The translations under genes were made by a program, and so were the position numbers. This document shows positions 17,326 to 26,904 of a DNA stretch of 64,000 nt, one piece after another. Location of the stretch: the NCBI RefSeq assembly GCF_900115015.1, contig NZ_FOUZ01000004.1, positions 185,852 through 249,851 on the forward strand. Reading direction: 5' to 3'. This DNA is from Algoriella xinjiangensis. Its GTDB lineage: Bacteria; Bacteroidota; Bacteroidia; Flavobacteriales; Weeksellaceae. A model generated the notes under the pieces. It saw only the letters and a list, made by a program, of their open reading frames with translations. It ran no database searches and was not told the DNA's origin. Position 1 is the first letter of the stretch, and each line of letters opens with the position of its first letter.

Positions 17326-18723
17326 TTATATATGTGGTCCCAACATATTTTTAGGATCCAAAATTTCATCTAATTTTTCTTTTGATAACAAATTGTGCTC
17401 TAACACCAATTTGTATACACTTCCACCAGTTTCCAAAGCTTCTTTTGCAATTTTTGTACTCGCTTTGTAACCAATATACGGATTTAGCGCCGTAACAATT
17501 CCAATACTATTCAAAACTTCTTGCTTCAAATGTTCTGTATTTGCGGTAACTCCATCAATACATTCAACACGAAGTGTATTCATCGCATTGGTTAAATATT
17601 GAATAGATTCCATTATAGAAAAACCAATAATCGGCTCCATAACATTTAACTGCAATTGACCAGCTTCCGCAGCCATAGAAATTGTAGTATCATTCCCGAT
17701 AACTTTAAAACAAACCTGATTAACCACTTCTGGAATAACGGGATTTACTTTTCCGGGCATGATAGATGAACCGGGCTGTTTTGGTGGTAAATTAATCTCA
17801 AACAAACCTGTTCGCGGACCAGAAGTTAACAAACGCAAATCATTGCAAATTTTTGATAATTTGATACAAAGTCTTTTTAATGCAGAAGAATAATCAACAA
17901 AAGAACTTGTATCCGAAGTTGCTTCAACCAAATTATCTGCCAATAAAACATCTTCATTCATAATTGTTGCAATCTTTTTTGTACACAATTGCGCATAACC
18001 AGGAAGCGCGTTTAAACCCGTTCCAATTGCAGTTGCGCCCATATTAATCACCAATAATTGTTGCGCAACACGATGCAAATTATCAACTTCTTTGTTTAAT
18101 GTATTCGAGAAACCTTCAAACTCTTGCCCTAAAGTCATCGGAACCGCATCTTGCAATTGCGTACGTCCCATTTTTATAACATTTTCAAATTCTTTTGCTT
18201 TACTCTGAAACGAAGTTGACAAATTTTCTAAAGCATCTACCAACGGTTTATTCATTTCGAATAACGCAATTTTTAGCGCCGATGGATAAGCATCGTTTGT
18301 AGATTGCGATAAATTAACATGATCATTTGGCGAACAAAATTGATATTCTCCTTTTTGTTTTCCTAAATGCTCTAAAGCTATATTTGCAATTACTTCGTTC
18401 GCATTCATATTTGTCGAAGTTCCTGCTCCACCTTGAATCATATCAATCGGAAACTCGTTCAAATATTTTTTCTGAATCAATTCATTCGAAGCAAATTCGA
18501 TTGCTTTATACAAATCATCAGATAAAATTTTTAATTCATTATTTGCTTGTGCAGCGCCTAACTTTACGATTCCTAATGCTTTTACAAATTCTGGATAATC
18601 TGCTAATTGATGATTTGAAATCTTAAAATTATTAATTGCACGTTGAGTTTGCACACCATAATAGGCTGATTCTGGAACTTGTAATTCTCCTAACAAATCA
18701 GATTCTGTTCTCATTTTTTGCAT
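17326..18723 (-). CDS. aspA: aspartate ammonia-lyase
   Basis: A 465-residue member of the fumarase/aspartase superfamily that splits aspartate into fumarate and ammonia. Conserved blocks: RTESDLLGELQVPESAYYGVQT at the N-terminus, TSTNMNANEVIAN, GRTQLQDAVPMTLGQEF and the lyase signature GSSIMPGKVNPVIPEV carrying the catalytic-loop Ser. The frame is open to an ATG at 18744; 18723 and 18714 are shorter alternatives closer to the conserved N-terminus. Aspartase is favoured over fumarase by the N-terminal block and by QPGSSIMPGKVNPVIPE, but class II fumarase is the nearest alternative. Single leftward gene. Confidence 0.9.
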   Translation of the reverse strand: MQKMRTESDLLGELQVPESAYYGVQTQRAINNFKISNHQLADYPEFVKALGIVKLGAAQANNELKILSDDLYKAIEFASNELIQKKYLNEFPIDMIQGGAGTSTNMNANEVIANIALEHLGKQKGEYQFCSPNDHVNLSQSTNDAYPSALKIALFEMNKPLVDALENLSTSFQSKAKEFENVIKMGRTQLQDAVPMTLGQEFEGFSNTLNKEVDNLHRVAQQLLVINMGATAIGTGLNALPGYAQLCTKKIATIMNEDVLLADNLVEATSDTSSFVDYSSALKRLCIKLSKICNDLRLLTSGPRTGLFEINLPPKQPGSSIMPGKVNPVIPEVVNQVCFKVIGNDTTISMAAEAGQLQLNVMEPIIGFSIMESIQYLTNAMNTLRVECIDGVTANTEHLKQEVLNSIGIVTALNPYIGYKASTKIAKEALETGGSVYKLVLEHNLLSKEKLDEILDPKNMLGPHI

Positions 18724-18864
18724 GATTGATGAGTTTATTTTCAATTAAAATTACATTAATTATATGGTTTAAAAAACCTTAATCTTTAAATAGAAAAGCC
18801 AATTATCAAAAATAAATCCAAAATAGTTACATCATTTTTTTATATTTATCCTTTACACTATAAA

Positions 18865-20073
18865 ATGAAACCTGCACGTTATTATTCTCTTGATGTTTTT
18901 CGTGGCGCAACAGTTGCGTTGATGATTTTGGTAAACAATCCCGGAACTTGGTCGGCAATGTTTGCCCCGTTAGAACATGCCGAATGGCACGGTTGCACGC
19001 CTACCGATTTAGTTTTCCCATTTTTTTTATTTGCCGTAGGAAACGCAATGGCTTTTGTTATTCCAAAATTGCAGCAACAACCTCAGCACGTATTTTGGAG
19101 AAAAGTGATAAAACGAACAATTTTAATTTTCGGAATTGGATTATTTATCAATTGGTGGCCATTTTTTAAATGGGACAATAATGCTTTAGTTTTTAAAGCA
19201 TGGCAAGATTCTGACGAAGTCGGAATTCGTGTAATGGGTGTTTTACAACGCATTGCAATTGCCTATTTTTTTGCATCTGTTATTTCTTTCTATTTTAAAC
19301 AAAAAACGGTTTTGTGGATAAGCGGTTTTATTCTGATAATCTATTGGTTATTAACAAAATTTATGGGCGGATTAGATCCATATTCAATCGAAGGATTTAT
19401 TGGAACAACGCTAGATAATCAAATTCTTGGTTTAGCACATATTTACAAAGGCGAATCAATTCCGTTTGATCCAGAAGGAATTTTTAGCACGATTGCTACA
19501 ATTCCACAAGTATTATTTGGGTATTTGATTGGAGATTATATTCAGAAACAAGGAAATATAACATGGTTTAATCGCACTTTACCCGAAACAAATAATACGC
19601 AATACAAAATGTTGTCGGGTTTATTTGTACTTGGTTGTATCGCTTTAGTAATCGGTTATTTTTGGCAATTAGATTTTCCGTTCAATAAAAAAATATGGAG
19701 TAGTTCGTATGTTTCAAACACAACAGGATTAGCAATTTTAACAATTGGAACAATGATTTGGTTCATCGAAATTCTTGGAATAAAAAATGGATTTATGAAG
19801 TTTTTTGATGTTTTCGGAAAAAATCCTTTATTCATTTTTGTATTAAGCGGTTTATTACCAAGACTATTAGGCTTAATCAGAATTGATGGCGGATTAAACG
19901 ACAAAGGCGAAATCAACTACATTTCTCCTTTGGGTTGGTTTTATCAAACTATTTGTGCTAAAATTCCAGGAATTCCAGAAGTTGGTTCATTTGTATATTC
20001 ATTAATCTTTTTAGCCGTTTTTTGGTTATTAGCGTATTGGTTAGATAAAAAGAAAATTTATATAAAGGTTTAA
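18865..20073 (+). CDS. HGSNAT/NagX-like multi-pass membrane protein (DUF5009 type)
   Basis: A 402-residue integral membrane protein with about ten hydrophobic segments. The N-terminus RYYSLDVFRGATVALMILVNNPG, then HAEWHGCTPTDLVFPFFLFAVGNA, is characteristic of bacterial relatives of heparan-alpha-glucosaminide N-acetyltransferase (DUF1624/DUF5009), where the conserved His lies in the AEWHG segment. Such proteins are thought to move acetyl groups across the inner membrane onto amino sugars, often near chitin or glycan genes. No glycan genes adjoin it here. Single gene, followed closely by two T9SS cargo genes on the same strand. Confidence 0.85.
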   Translation: MKPARYYSLDVFRGATVALMILVNNPGTWSAMFAPLEHAEWHGCTPTDLVFPFFLFAVGNAMAFVIPKLQQQPQHVFWRKVIKRTILIFGIGLFINWWPFFKWDNNALVFKAWQDSDEVGIRVMGVLQRIAIAYFFASVISFYFKQKTVLWISGFILIIYWLLTKFMGGLDPYSIEGFIGTTLDNQILGLAHIYKGESIPFDPEGIFSTIATIPQVLFGYLIGDYIQKQGNITWFNRTLPETNNTQYKMLSGLFVLGCIALVIGYFWQLDFPFNKKIWSSSYVSNTTGLAILTIGTMIWFIEILGIKNGFMKFFDVFGKNPLFIFVLSGLLPRLLGLIRIDGGLNDKGEINYISPLGWFYQTICAKIPGIPEVGSFVYSLIFLAVFWLLAYWLDKKKIYIKV

Positions 20074-20134
20074 TTTTTTTATAAAAGATTAAAAATTAAA
20101 TTTGTTTAACTAAAATAATTAATATAGTTGAAGT

Positions 20135-22936
20135 ATGAATAAATTTTTACCCTTACTCTTTCCTGTTTTATTAATTTCTCAAGAAAAACTTGAAACTCAG
20201 ATTATTGATTTCAACAAAACAGGTAATGGATATCCACATGCTATAACAGAGACAAACAATCAAAAATATATTTTAGCAAATTTACAGGACTCAATTCCAT
20301 TAATTTTTAAATTTAGTGAAACTGATCAAAAGTTAAATTATGTCTACGATGTTAATGGCTATAATTTATTTAGAAGTAAAAAATTATATCCATTAAAAGA
20401 AAAAATTATTTTTCAGAATGAAACTTATCCTTATTCTTTAAATTCTTTTGACGGAAATAAAATTACCTATTTAGAATATAATTTTTCATCAAAAAGTTTA
20501 CACAATTTTATACAGAATGACAATGGTTATTTCTTTTTAAATAAAGATTCTTATTACAAGAATAAATTATTTTTTACTGATGGTAATAAAATGAATGAAT
20601 TATCATTTAACGAATATTATTATACTGATTTACAATTGCATTTTGCTTCTACACAAGAGTTGATTTATTCTGCTAAAACCAATGATACAGTTATTTTAAA
20701 CACGTATAATATTGATACTAAAAAATCTAAACAAATTGCTAAACAATTTGTTCGTGGAAATTTTAAAAAAAGTGTAGAGTATTTTAATAATAAACTTCTG
20801 TTTGCATTAAAAGAAAATGATGATAATTATGTTTATCAACAAACTAATTCTAATTCAATTTCTAAATTAAATTTACTTGTAAATAAAAACGACTCATTAC
20901 TTGACACAATTCCAGTTAAAGTAAAAGGAGATTTTAATGGTTTTAAGTTTAATAATAATTTATTTTTCTCAGGAAATATACAAAATGATTATACGAAATT
21001 ATACAAATTAGACGCGAATAATAAACTCGATATTTTTGCAGAATTACATTATAACAACTCTTATTATTCTGTTGATGATAGGTCAAAATATTTTTTAAAA
21101 GATAATAAAATATTTTTCACAGCCTATAAAAATCTTGAAGATAAAATAGGAAGTTTATGGGTAACCGAAGGGGAAATTGGCACTACAAAACTAATAAAAG
21201 GAGATTTTAATTTACCACTCGATAATTTTTTTATTGTAAATAACCATTTGTACTATCAAGACAAAACAGCACTTTTTAAACTTAATTTATCAAATTTAAA
21301 TTTAGTAAAATTAACAAATGCTTTTTCAGAAGTTACTTATTCCTATTTACTAAATAATACGATTTATTTTTCTGCAACTGAAGCAATTCACGGAAATGAA
21401 CTTTATACACTTAACACTCTAAATGATGAAGTTAATTTTTTCAAAGAATTTAATTATAAAGAAAATACTGCTGTAAGACAATTGTTACAAAGCAAAGATG
21501 GTATTTATTTTATTTCGGATAATGCTTTACATTTATATAATGATACTGGTTTTGAAAAAGTTTCAGAATCATCTCCATTATTAATCACATCATTTTATAA
21601 AAATCCAGAAAATTATAAGGAGGTCGCAGAGTTTAAAGACAAATTATTATTTATTAGTTTAGATAATCAATTAATATCTTTCAATAAAAGTAATAAAACA
21701 ATTACCAATTTAGGTTACATAAATTATGAAGGAAATGAGTATAATTTTAATAAAAGTTTTTTACAAGTAAATGATAAATTATATTTTATTGGTCTTAATT
21801 CATCAAACAGTAGAGTGCTTAAAATGACAGATGGAACATTAGATGGAACTTTTACTATTGAAGAATCAAATTCACACAATTACTCACCAAATCATTTAAC
21901 TTATAATAAAAATACAGATCGTGTATATTTTACTGGAACTAATAAATTAGGAAAAACTACAATTTATAGTACCAAAGGTGTTAAAAATGACTTTATAGAA
22001 GAATATAACTCTAATGAATCTGATGTAAAAATAGTAGGCACATATAAAGATTATATTGTTGTAAACATTTACGAGTCGCTTGTAGGTTATAATTTATACT
22101 TATTTAAAGACAAACAACTGACCTATAAATTACCTTTAGACTTCAGAAACCACTATATAAGCAGTTTTTATAATGATGACAAAAAAATGTATTTCTTATA
22201 TAATAATCGCTTATCAGAATCTGATGGAACAGATATAGGGACAAAAGAGATTTTTCAATCCAATTTTGAACGATTATTTAATCTACACAAATGCGGAAAC
22301 TCTTTTTATTTTGAAGACGAAAACAGAAGACAAATTTTTAGATCAACTAATTATAAAACACAATTATTAAAAAAATTAGATGTTGATCATAAAGTTATCT
22401 CAAATGTATGCCACAACAATATCATGTTTTATACAAATACAGATAACCGAGACCTTACAACTTATATACAAAAAAAAGATTATTTAATTGCTTCAACAGA
22501 CCAATCATACTTGGATCTTGAAATCAATCATATCTTAAAAAATGACAATAATTATACATTTACCACAATAACAGAGATAGCTGCATTTAACAACAAAATA
22601 CTTCTAAAATATAATGCAAGTTTTGTAAATGATCAATCATTATTTTTAGGTGATTTAACAAATTTTAGCTTAGATACAAATGATATAAACAATGGTATTC
22701 TAAAATCAACTAAAATTCAAGTTTATCCAAATCCAAGCAAAAATTTCATAAATATAAAAGTTGATAACAATAAAACAATTCAAAAAACAACACTTTATAA
22801 TACAATAGGTCTAAAAATATTGACACAACAATTTCCTGGAAATGTTATTGATATTTCTCAATTATCAAAAGGTATTTATTTTATTCAAATTGAAACAGAT
22901 GAAATAATTGAAACTAAAAAAATAATTAAAAACTAA
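20135..22936 (+). CDS. T9SS cargo protein with SDGT-type repeats (first of a tandem pair)
   Basis: A 933-residue secreted protein. The N-terminal signal is short (MNKFLPLLFPVLLIS). From about residue 860 to the end is a T9SS type A sorting domain: IQVYPNPSKNFINIKV, then KGIYFIQIETDE, ending in a basic KKIIKN tail. The body is beta-rich with propeller-like repeats, several carrying the W-x-(S/T)-DGT-x-x-GT pattern (LWVTEGEIGTTK, KMTDGTLDGTFTI, ESDGTDIGTKEI). The signature of each repeat is imperfect. It would be exported by Sec, passed through the outer membrane by the type IX system, and released or anchored after tail cleavage. Only 5 nt separate it from the next, similar gene. Substrate or partner unknown. 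Confidence 0.87.
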   Translation: MNKFLPLLFPVLLISQEKLETQIIDFNKTGNGYPHAITETNNQKYILANLQDSIPLIFKFSETDQKLNYVYDVNGYNLFRSKKLYPLKEKIIFQNETYPYSLNSFDGNKITYLEYNFSSKSLHNFIQNDNGYFFLNKDSYYKNKLFFTDGNKMNELSFNEYYYTDLQLHFASTQELIYSAKTNDTVILNTYNIDTKKSKQIAKQFVRGNFKKSVEYFNNKLLFALKENDDNYVYQQTNSNSISKLNLLVNKNDSLLDTIPVKVKGDFNGFKFNNNLFFSGNIQNDYTKLYKLDANNKLDIFAELHYNNSYYSVDDRSKYFLKDNKIFFTAYKNLEDKIGSLWVTEGEIGTTKLIKGDFNLPLDNFFIVNNHLYYQDKTALFKLNLSNLNLVKLTNAFSEVTYSYLLNNTIYFSATEAIHGNELYTLNTLNDEVNFFKEFNYKENTAVRQLLQSKDGIYFISDNALHLYNDTGFEKVSESSPLLITSFYKNPENYKEVAEFKDKLLFISLDNQLISFNKSNKTITNLGYINYEGNEYNFNKSFLQVNDKLYFIGLNSSNSRVLKMTDGTLDGTFTIEESNSHNYSPNHLTYNKNTDRVYFTGTNKLGKTTIYSTKGVKNDFIEEYNSNESDVKIVGTYKDYIVVNIYESLVGYNLYLFKDKQLTYKLPLDFRNHYISSFYNDDKKMYFLYNNRLSESDGTDIGTKEIFQSNFERLFNLHKCGNSFYFEDENRRQIFRSTNYKTQLLKKLDVDHKVISNVCHNNIMFYTNTDNRDLTTYIQKKDYLIASTDQSYLDLEINHILKNDNNYTFTTITEIAAFNNKILLKYNASFVNDQSLFLGDLTNFSLDTNDINNGILKSTKIQVYPNPSKNFINIKVDNNKTIQKTTLYNTIGLKILTQQFPGNVIDISQLSKGIYFIQIETDEIIETKKIIKN

Positions 22937-22941
22937 AACTT

Positions 22942-25707
22942 ATGAAAAACATATACACTTCTTTATTCCTTTTAAGCTCAATTTTTAGCTTTAGTCAGAA
23001 TTCTCTTGATTCTAATTTTTTTGACATTAGTAAAAAAGGCGATAGCGAATTAAAAAATTTAAAACGATCAAACAATCAATTGTTTTTCTCTGGAAAAGAA
23101 TTTTGGTCATTAAACTTTGGTCGATATGACTTAGAAACTCAAAAATTTGTAACATATAATCAACAAAAAGAGAATTATAATTTAAATTACGAAGGAGCAA
23201 ATTATGCAACAATTAATAAAGATATTTACTACCTAAATAAAAATGAAAATGGTGCACCAGAAATTATTCATGGCTCTGAAAATGGTAATATTGAAGTTTT
23301 CTTTGAAACACCAACTAGAATCTCTGAATTAAAACAGTTTGACAAAACAAATTTTTTCTTTGCATCTACGCACTATAAAGGCCAAAGTCAAACTTTTGAG
23401 CGTTTATGGATTTCTGATGGAACAATTGATGGAACAAAAAATATTTTTGAGACAGACACTTATTCATCTTTAGAACTATTAGCAACTATTGATGATGTTT
23501 TATATTTTACATCTGGAAATAAAACTTATGCATTTGACATAAAATCAAATCAATTATCTGAGTACTTTTCATACATCAGTAATCCTAAATTTATTTTTAA
23601 TAATAAGATTCACTATTTTACCTATAATACTACTGGAGGTCAAGATTTATATGTAATAAATGGTCCAAATTCTTCAGAAAAAGTAACATCTTTTAATGAA
23701 AATTTTTACATCAGTCAGCCAAATTATTATATTCACGGAGACAATGTTTATTTATACACAGATAATCGCGATATCTTTTATGTAACATCATACATATATG
23801 TTTATAACTCTACAAATAAGACGATTAAAAAAATTATAAATAATCCTGTAAGACGTATTAATAATATGTTTGATTATAATGGAGAATTTTATTTTTCAAC
23901 TGATACTGAAGATTCAAAATCTATCAATTATAAAATTGATGAAAACGAAAATTTAATCGAAGTTAATTATAAGACAACAAACAATACCATAAATAATCCT
24001 ATTGTATATGATAATAAACTATTTCTCGGAGGTAATAATCAAATAAATTATTATGATTTTGCTACAGAAGAGTTAAAACCTTTAAATGATTCATATACAC
24101 AAATAGGTTATTACACTCCATTTCAAGCACCTTTTATTTATAAAGATGAATTATACTTTGTGAGTACTGATGATTTAAATGGACAAGAATTATTTAAATA
24201 CAATAAAACAAAAAACAAAAAAGACATTGTTTTTAACTACAATACAAAAGCAGGAAGCTCTCCACACGGTTTTCAAAAAATAGACAATAATGTGTTGTTT
24301 TTTGCAAATGAAAATTTATTGTACAAATTTGATACAAAAGAAAATAAATATGATTTGGTTTTAGATGAAAACCAAAATCAAATAAAATCTTTCTCCTTTG
24401 ATATGATTGGTAACATTAACAATAAAAAAATAATTTTTAGTACAAACAATTTTGAATTAGGAGTTTCTGACGGAACATCAGCTGGTACTTTCGTATTCGA
24501 TAAAAGAGAAAATAATGAAAATTTTTTAGAATTTTACACAACAAATCTAATTCCTTTTAACAACAAAATTATTTTTCAAGGAAAAACAAAATACAAAGGT
24601 GTAGAACCTTGGATTACTGACGGTACAAAAGAAGGTACTTTTATGCTTAAAGATATTGTAGATGGTTATGAAAGCTCTATCTTTGATATAAATAAAAAAG
24701 GGCTATTAAATAACAAATTGTATTTTACTACAAATCCCTATAATAATCCCTCTTATTCTAATTCTATTTATGAAACAGACGGAACTAAAGACGGAACTAA
24801 AAAACTACACACAGACGCTAGTAATGATATAAAACTAATTTTCGGAAGTTTTAAAGATTATTTAATTATATTAAAAAAAGCTTTTAATTCTAATAGTTCA
24901 GAATATTACTTATTTAACCCTATTTCTGCAGAAAAAATAAATTTAGAATACGAACACAGTCCGTCTATTTATTTTGAATTTGAAAATAAATTATATTGTA
25001 GCGAATATAATTCTATGTATTATTTTGATGAAAACTATAAAAAAATAAATATAACAAACGAAAACACAATAGACTTAGTTAATATTGCAGCTATAGATAA
25101 CACTATGTATTTATACTCTAAAAGCAACGGTTTTATTTATACTTTAAAAAACAATAAATTAGAAATTTTTAATGAAAAATATTTAAATAAAAAGGAATTT
25201 AAAATCTATAATGAGAATATTTATTTTATAGACACCTCTGTAGAAGAACAATACGAAACTGCATATCTTAATATTATTAATAAAAATGGATTAAAAAAAT
25301 ATAGTATAAATTTTAATAATGAGATTAAAGATTTCATTCATATCGAAGATTTCAAAGTAATTGATGATGTTTTATATTTATCAAAAAATAATAAACTATA
25401 TGGTCAAGAACTATATACTGTTAATTTAACAAATGGTTTATTAGGGAGCAATGATAATACACAACAAATTAATATAAAATCTAATTTTACAGTTTATCCA
25501 AATCCAGCATCAGACTTTTTCAAAGTAAAATCTGAAAATAATCATAATTTATCAATTACAATATTTGATATTAATGGTAAAAAAATAAGAAGTTTTAACG
25601 CTAAAGCTGAAGAACAAATTAATATAAAAGATCTTTCAAAAGGAATCTACATTATTCATTTAGATAACGGTTTAAATAAAGAAAATAAAAAATTAATTAT
25701 AAAATAA
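22942..25707 (+). CDS. T9SS cargo protein with SDGT-type repeats (second of a tandem pair)
   Basis: A 921-residue paralogue of the preceding gene. The signal peptide covers about residues 1-18 (ends FSFSQN). Repeats with LWISDGTIDGT, GVSDGTSAGTF, PWITDGTKEGTF and ETDGTKDGTKKL are clearer than in the first gene. From about residue 849 is a T9SS type A sorting domain (FTVYPNPASDFFKVK, then KGIYIIHLDNG, basic tail KKLIIK). Identity between the two is moderate, so the duplication is old. Both are Asn/Lys rich even for this AT-rich genome. They probably form one transcript that ends at the hairpin at 25718. Cell-surface or secreted location is well supported; function is not. Confidence 0.88.
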   Translation: MKNIYTSLFLLSSIFSFSQNSLDSNFFDISKKGDSELKNLKRSNNQLFFSGKEFWSLNFGRYDLETQKFVTYNQQKENYNLNYEGANYATINKDIYYLNKNENGAPEIIHGSENGNIEVFFETPTRISELKQFDKTNFFFASTHYKGQSQTFERLWISDGTIDGTKNIFETDTYSSLELLATIDDVLYFTSGNKTYAFDIKSNQLSEYFSYISNPKFIFNNKIHYFTYNTTGGQDLYVINGPNSSEKVTSFNENFYISQPNYYIHGDNVYLYTDNRDIFYVTSYIYVYNSTNKTIKKIINNPVRRINNMFDYNGEFYFSTDTEDSKSINYKIDENENLIEVNYKTTNNTINNPIVYDNKLFLGGNNQINYYDFATEELKPLNDSYTQIGYYTPFQAPFIYKDELYFVSTDDLNGQELFKYNKTKNKKDIVFNYNTKAGSSPHGFQKIDNNVLFFANENLLYKFDTKENKYDLVLDENQNQIKSFSFDMIGNINNKKIIFSTNNFELGVSDGTSAGTFVFDKRENNENFLEFYTTNLIPFNNKIIFQGKTKYKGVEPWITDGTKEGTFMLKDIVDGYESSIFDINKKGLLNNKLYFTTNPYNNPSYSNSIYETDGTKDGTKKLHTDASNDIKLIFGSFKDYLIILKKAFNSNSSEYYLFNPISAEKINLEYEHSPSIYFEFENKLYCSEYNSMYYFDENYKKINITNENTIDLVNIAAIDNTMYLYSKSNGFIYTLKNNKLEIFNEKYLNKKEFKIYNENIYFIDTSVEEQYETAYLNIINKNGLKKYSINFNNEIKDFIHIEDFKVIDDVLYLSKNNKLYGQELYTVNLTNGLLGSNDNTQQINIKSNFTVYPNPASDFFKVKSENNHNLSITIFDINGKKIRSFNAKAEEQINIKDLSKGIYIIHLDNGLNKENKKLIIK

Positions 25708-25717
25708 TTAACGATTC

Positions 25718-25748
25718 AAAAAAAGCATTCTAAGAATGCTTTTTTTTT
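25718..25748. terminator. bidirectional terminator after the T9SS pair
   Basis: GCATTC/GAATGC core with a TAA loop, seven A before and nine T after. Its right arm overlaps the stop codon of the leftward XRE regulator gene, so it serves both convergent transcripts. Confidence 0.9.
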
Positions 25749-26406
25749 AAACCTTTTTATAGACCGAATATAACTGATAAAAATGTTGAATATTTTCGAC
25801 ATCAAAAACAATCTGTTTCCATTGATTTAATTCTAAGATCAATTGGTTATTTGATTGAATAAACTTGCCTATAAAAACTTCATCATTCGTCAAATACAAC
25901 CCAAATTTTTCGTTAGTTAAATGTAAATTTTCTACTTCTAAATGCTCAAAAAATAAAATTGACGATTCATCTTGTTCAAAATCTATTGGCGACGAAATAC
26001 TCGACGAATATTCTATCGCTATAAATTGATGCGAATTATAAATCGGAAAATAAATAGATGGATAATCTTCTATATTCGAAAATAAATCTTTTTTTGCCTG
26101 TATTATTTCTCTTGACAAAAAAGGAATCGCGCTCAAATTTTTAACATTTCGCAACGTATCTGCTTCCTCAAAATAGTTATCAAAGTGTAAAATCTCGTTA
26201 ACTGTTAAGTTTTTCTCGATTAAATGTTGAATCGGAATGCTAAAATATTTAGCAATTTTAAAAATTGTTTCTATTTTAGGTTCCGCACGTTTTTCTTCAT
26301 ACGACGATATATTTCCACGCGTAACCTCAAATAAATCAGCAAAAGACTGCTGAGTTAAGTTTTTTACTTGTCTAAGTTTCTTAATATTTTCGCCTATTTT
26401 CGTCAT
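25747..26406 (-). CDS. XRE-family HTH transcriptional regulator
   Basis: A 219-residue DNA-binding regulator. Residues 1-66 are a classical HTH_3 domain (IGENIKKLRQVKNLTQQSFADLF, then VTRGNISSYEEKRAEPKIETI). The C-terminal part (about 85-215) resembles the beta-rich S24/LexA-like sensor layout, but I see no Ser-Lys catalytic dyad, so it is probably a ligand- or protein-binding domain rather than an autoprotease. It is divergent from the YbjN-PspA-flotillin-ATPase operon, and a perfect inverted repeat lies between them, 24 nt from this gene's ATG. It is therefore the likely regulator of itself and of that operon. Confidence 0.88.
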   Translation of the reverse strand: MTKIGENIKKLRQVKNLTQQSFADLFEVTRGNISSYEEKRAEPKIETIFKIAKYFSIPIQHLIEKNLTVNEILHFDNYFEEADTLRNVKNLSAIPFLSREIIQAKKDLFSNIEDYPSIYFPIYNSHQFIAIEYSSSISSPIDFEQDESSILFFEHLEVENLHLTNEKFGLYLTNDEVFIGKFIQSNNQLILELNQWKQIVFDVENIQHFYQLYSVYKKV

Positions 26407-26429
26407 GAATTAAAATTTTAACATTTTTA

Positions 26430-26450
26430 TTTGCTAATATATTTAGCAAA
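26430..26450. promoter_or_regulatory. inverted-repeat operator between XRE regulator and PspA operon
   Basis: Arms TTTGCTAA (26430-26437) and TTAGCAAA (26443-26450) are perfect inverted repeats around the 5-nt spacer TATAT. Size and symmetry suit a dimeric HTH_3 regulator. For the rightward operon, the TTG in the left arm (26431-26433) stands 22 nt before a -7-like box TAATTTTA (26456-26463), so binding would cover the promoter. For the regulator gene the site lies 24 nt upstream of the ATG. Confidence 0.8.
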
Positions 26451-26499
26451 TTGTTTAATTTTATGGAAACAAATTACAAAAAACACTAATAACAACAAA

Positions 26500-26892
26500 A
26501 TGAATTATTTTTCGAAGGTTGAAAATTTTATTCAAAACATTAATTACACCATCACTTACAAAAATGAAAAGGAAGGTGTTTTTATGATTGAAAATTTATT
26601 GGATGGCGTGCAAAACTTGATTGTTGGAATTGCACCGCCGATTATCATTTTCGAATTGTATTTATTTACAATCAACAATGATAATACTGAAATGCTAAAA
26701 GCTTTATTGATGAAAAATCGCGACATCATTCACGGCGCTTTTGCAATTACAGAAGACGGTCAAAAGGTTATTTATCGTTACACGTTACAAATCTCGAATC
26801 TTGATCAAAACGAATTTGAAGCAACGTTAAATTCTTTGAGTTTATTGATGAGCGAATATTCTGCTCAATTAATCAAATTTTCTAAACATTAA
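26500..26892 (+). CDS. YbjN / type III secretion chaperone-like protein
   Basis: A 130-residue cytosolic protein. The frame is open upstream to 26431, which is inside the operator, so the ATG at 26500 (MNYFSKVENFIQNI) is the start. The pattern IAPPIIIFELYLFTI, then GAFAITEDGQKVIYRYTLQISNLDQNEFEATLNSL, ending with a helix, fits the alpha-beta fold shared by YbjN proteins and CesT-type secretion chaperones. It is the first gene of an operon with pspA 12 nt downstream. In other bacteria, small chaperone-fold proteins such as YjfI also precede PspA paralogues, which suggests an adaptor role. The exact family is uncertain. Confidence 0.7.
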   Translation: MNYFSKVENFIQNINYTITYKNEKEGVFMIENLLDGVQNLIVGIAPPIIIFELYLFTINNDNTEMLKALLMKNRDIIHGAFAITEDGQKVIYRYTLQISNLDQNEFEATLNSLSLLMSEYSAQLIKFSKH

Positions 26893-26904
26893 ACACACAA
26901 AACA

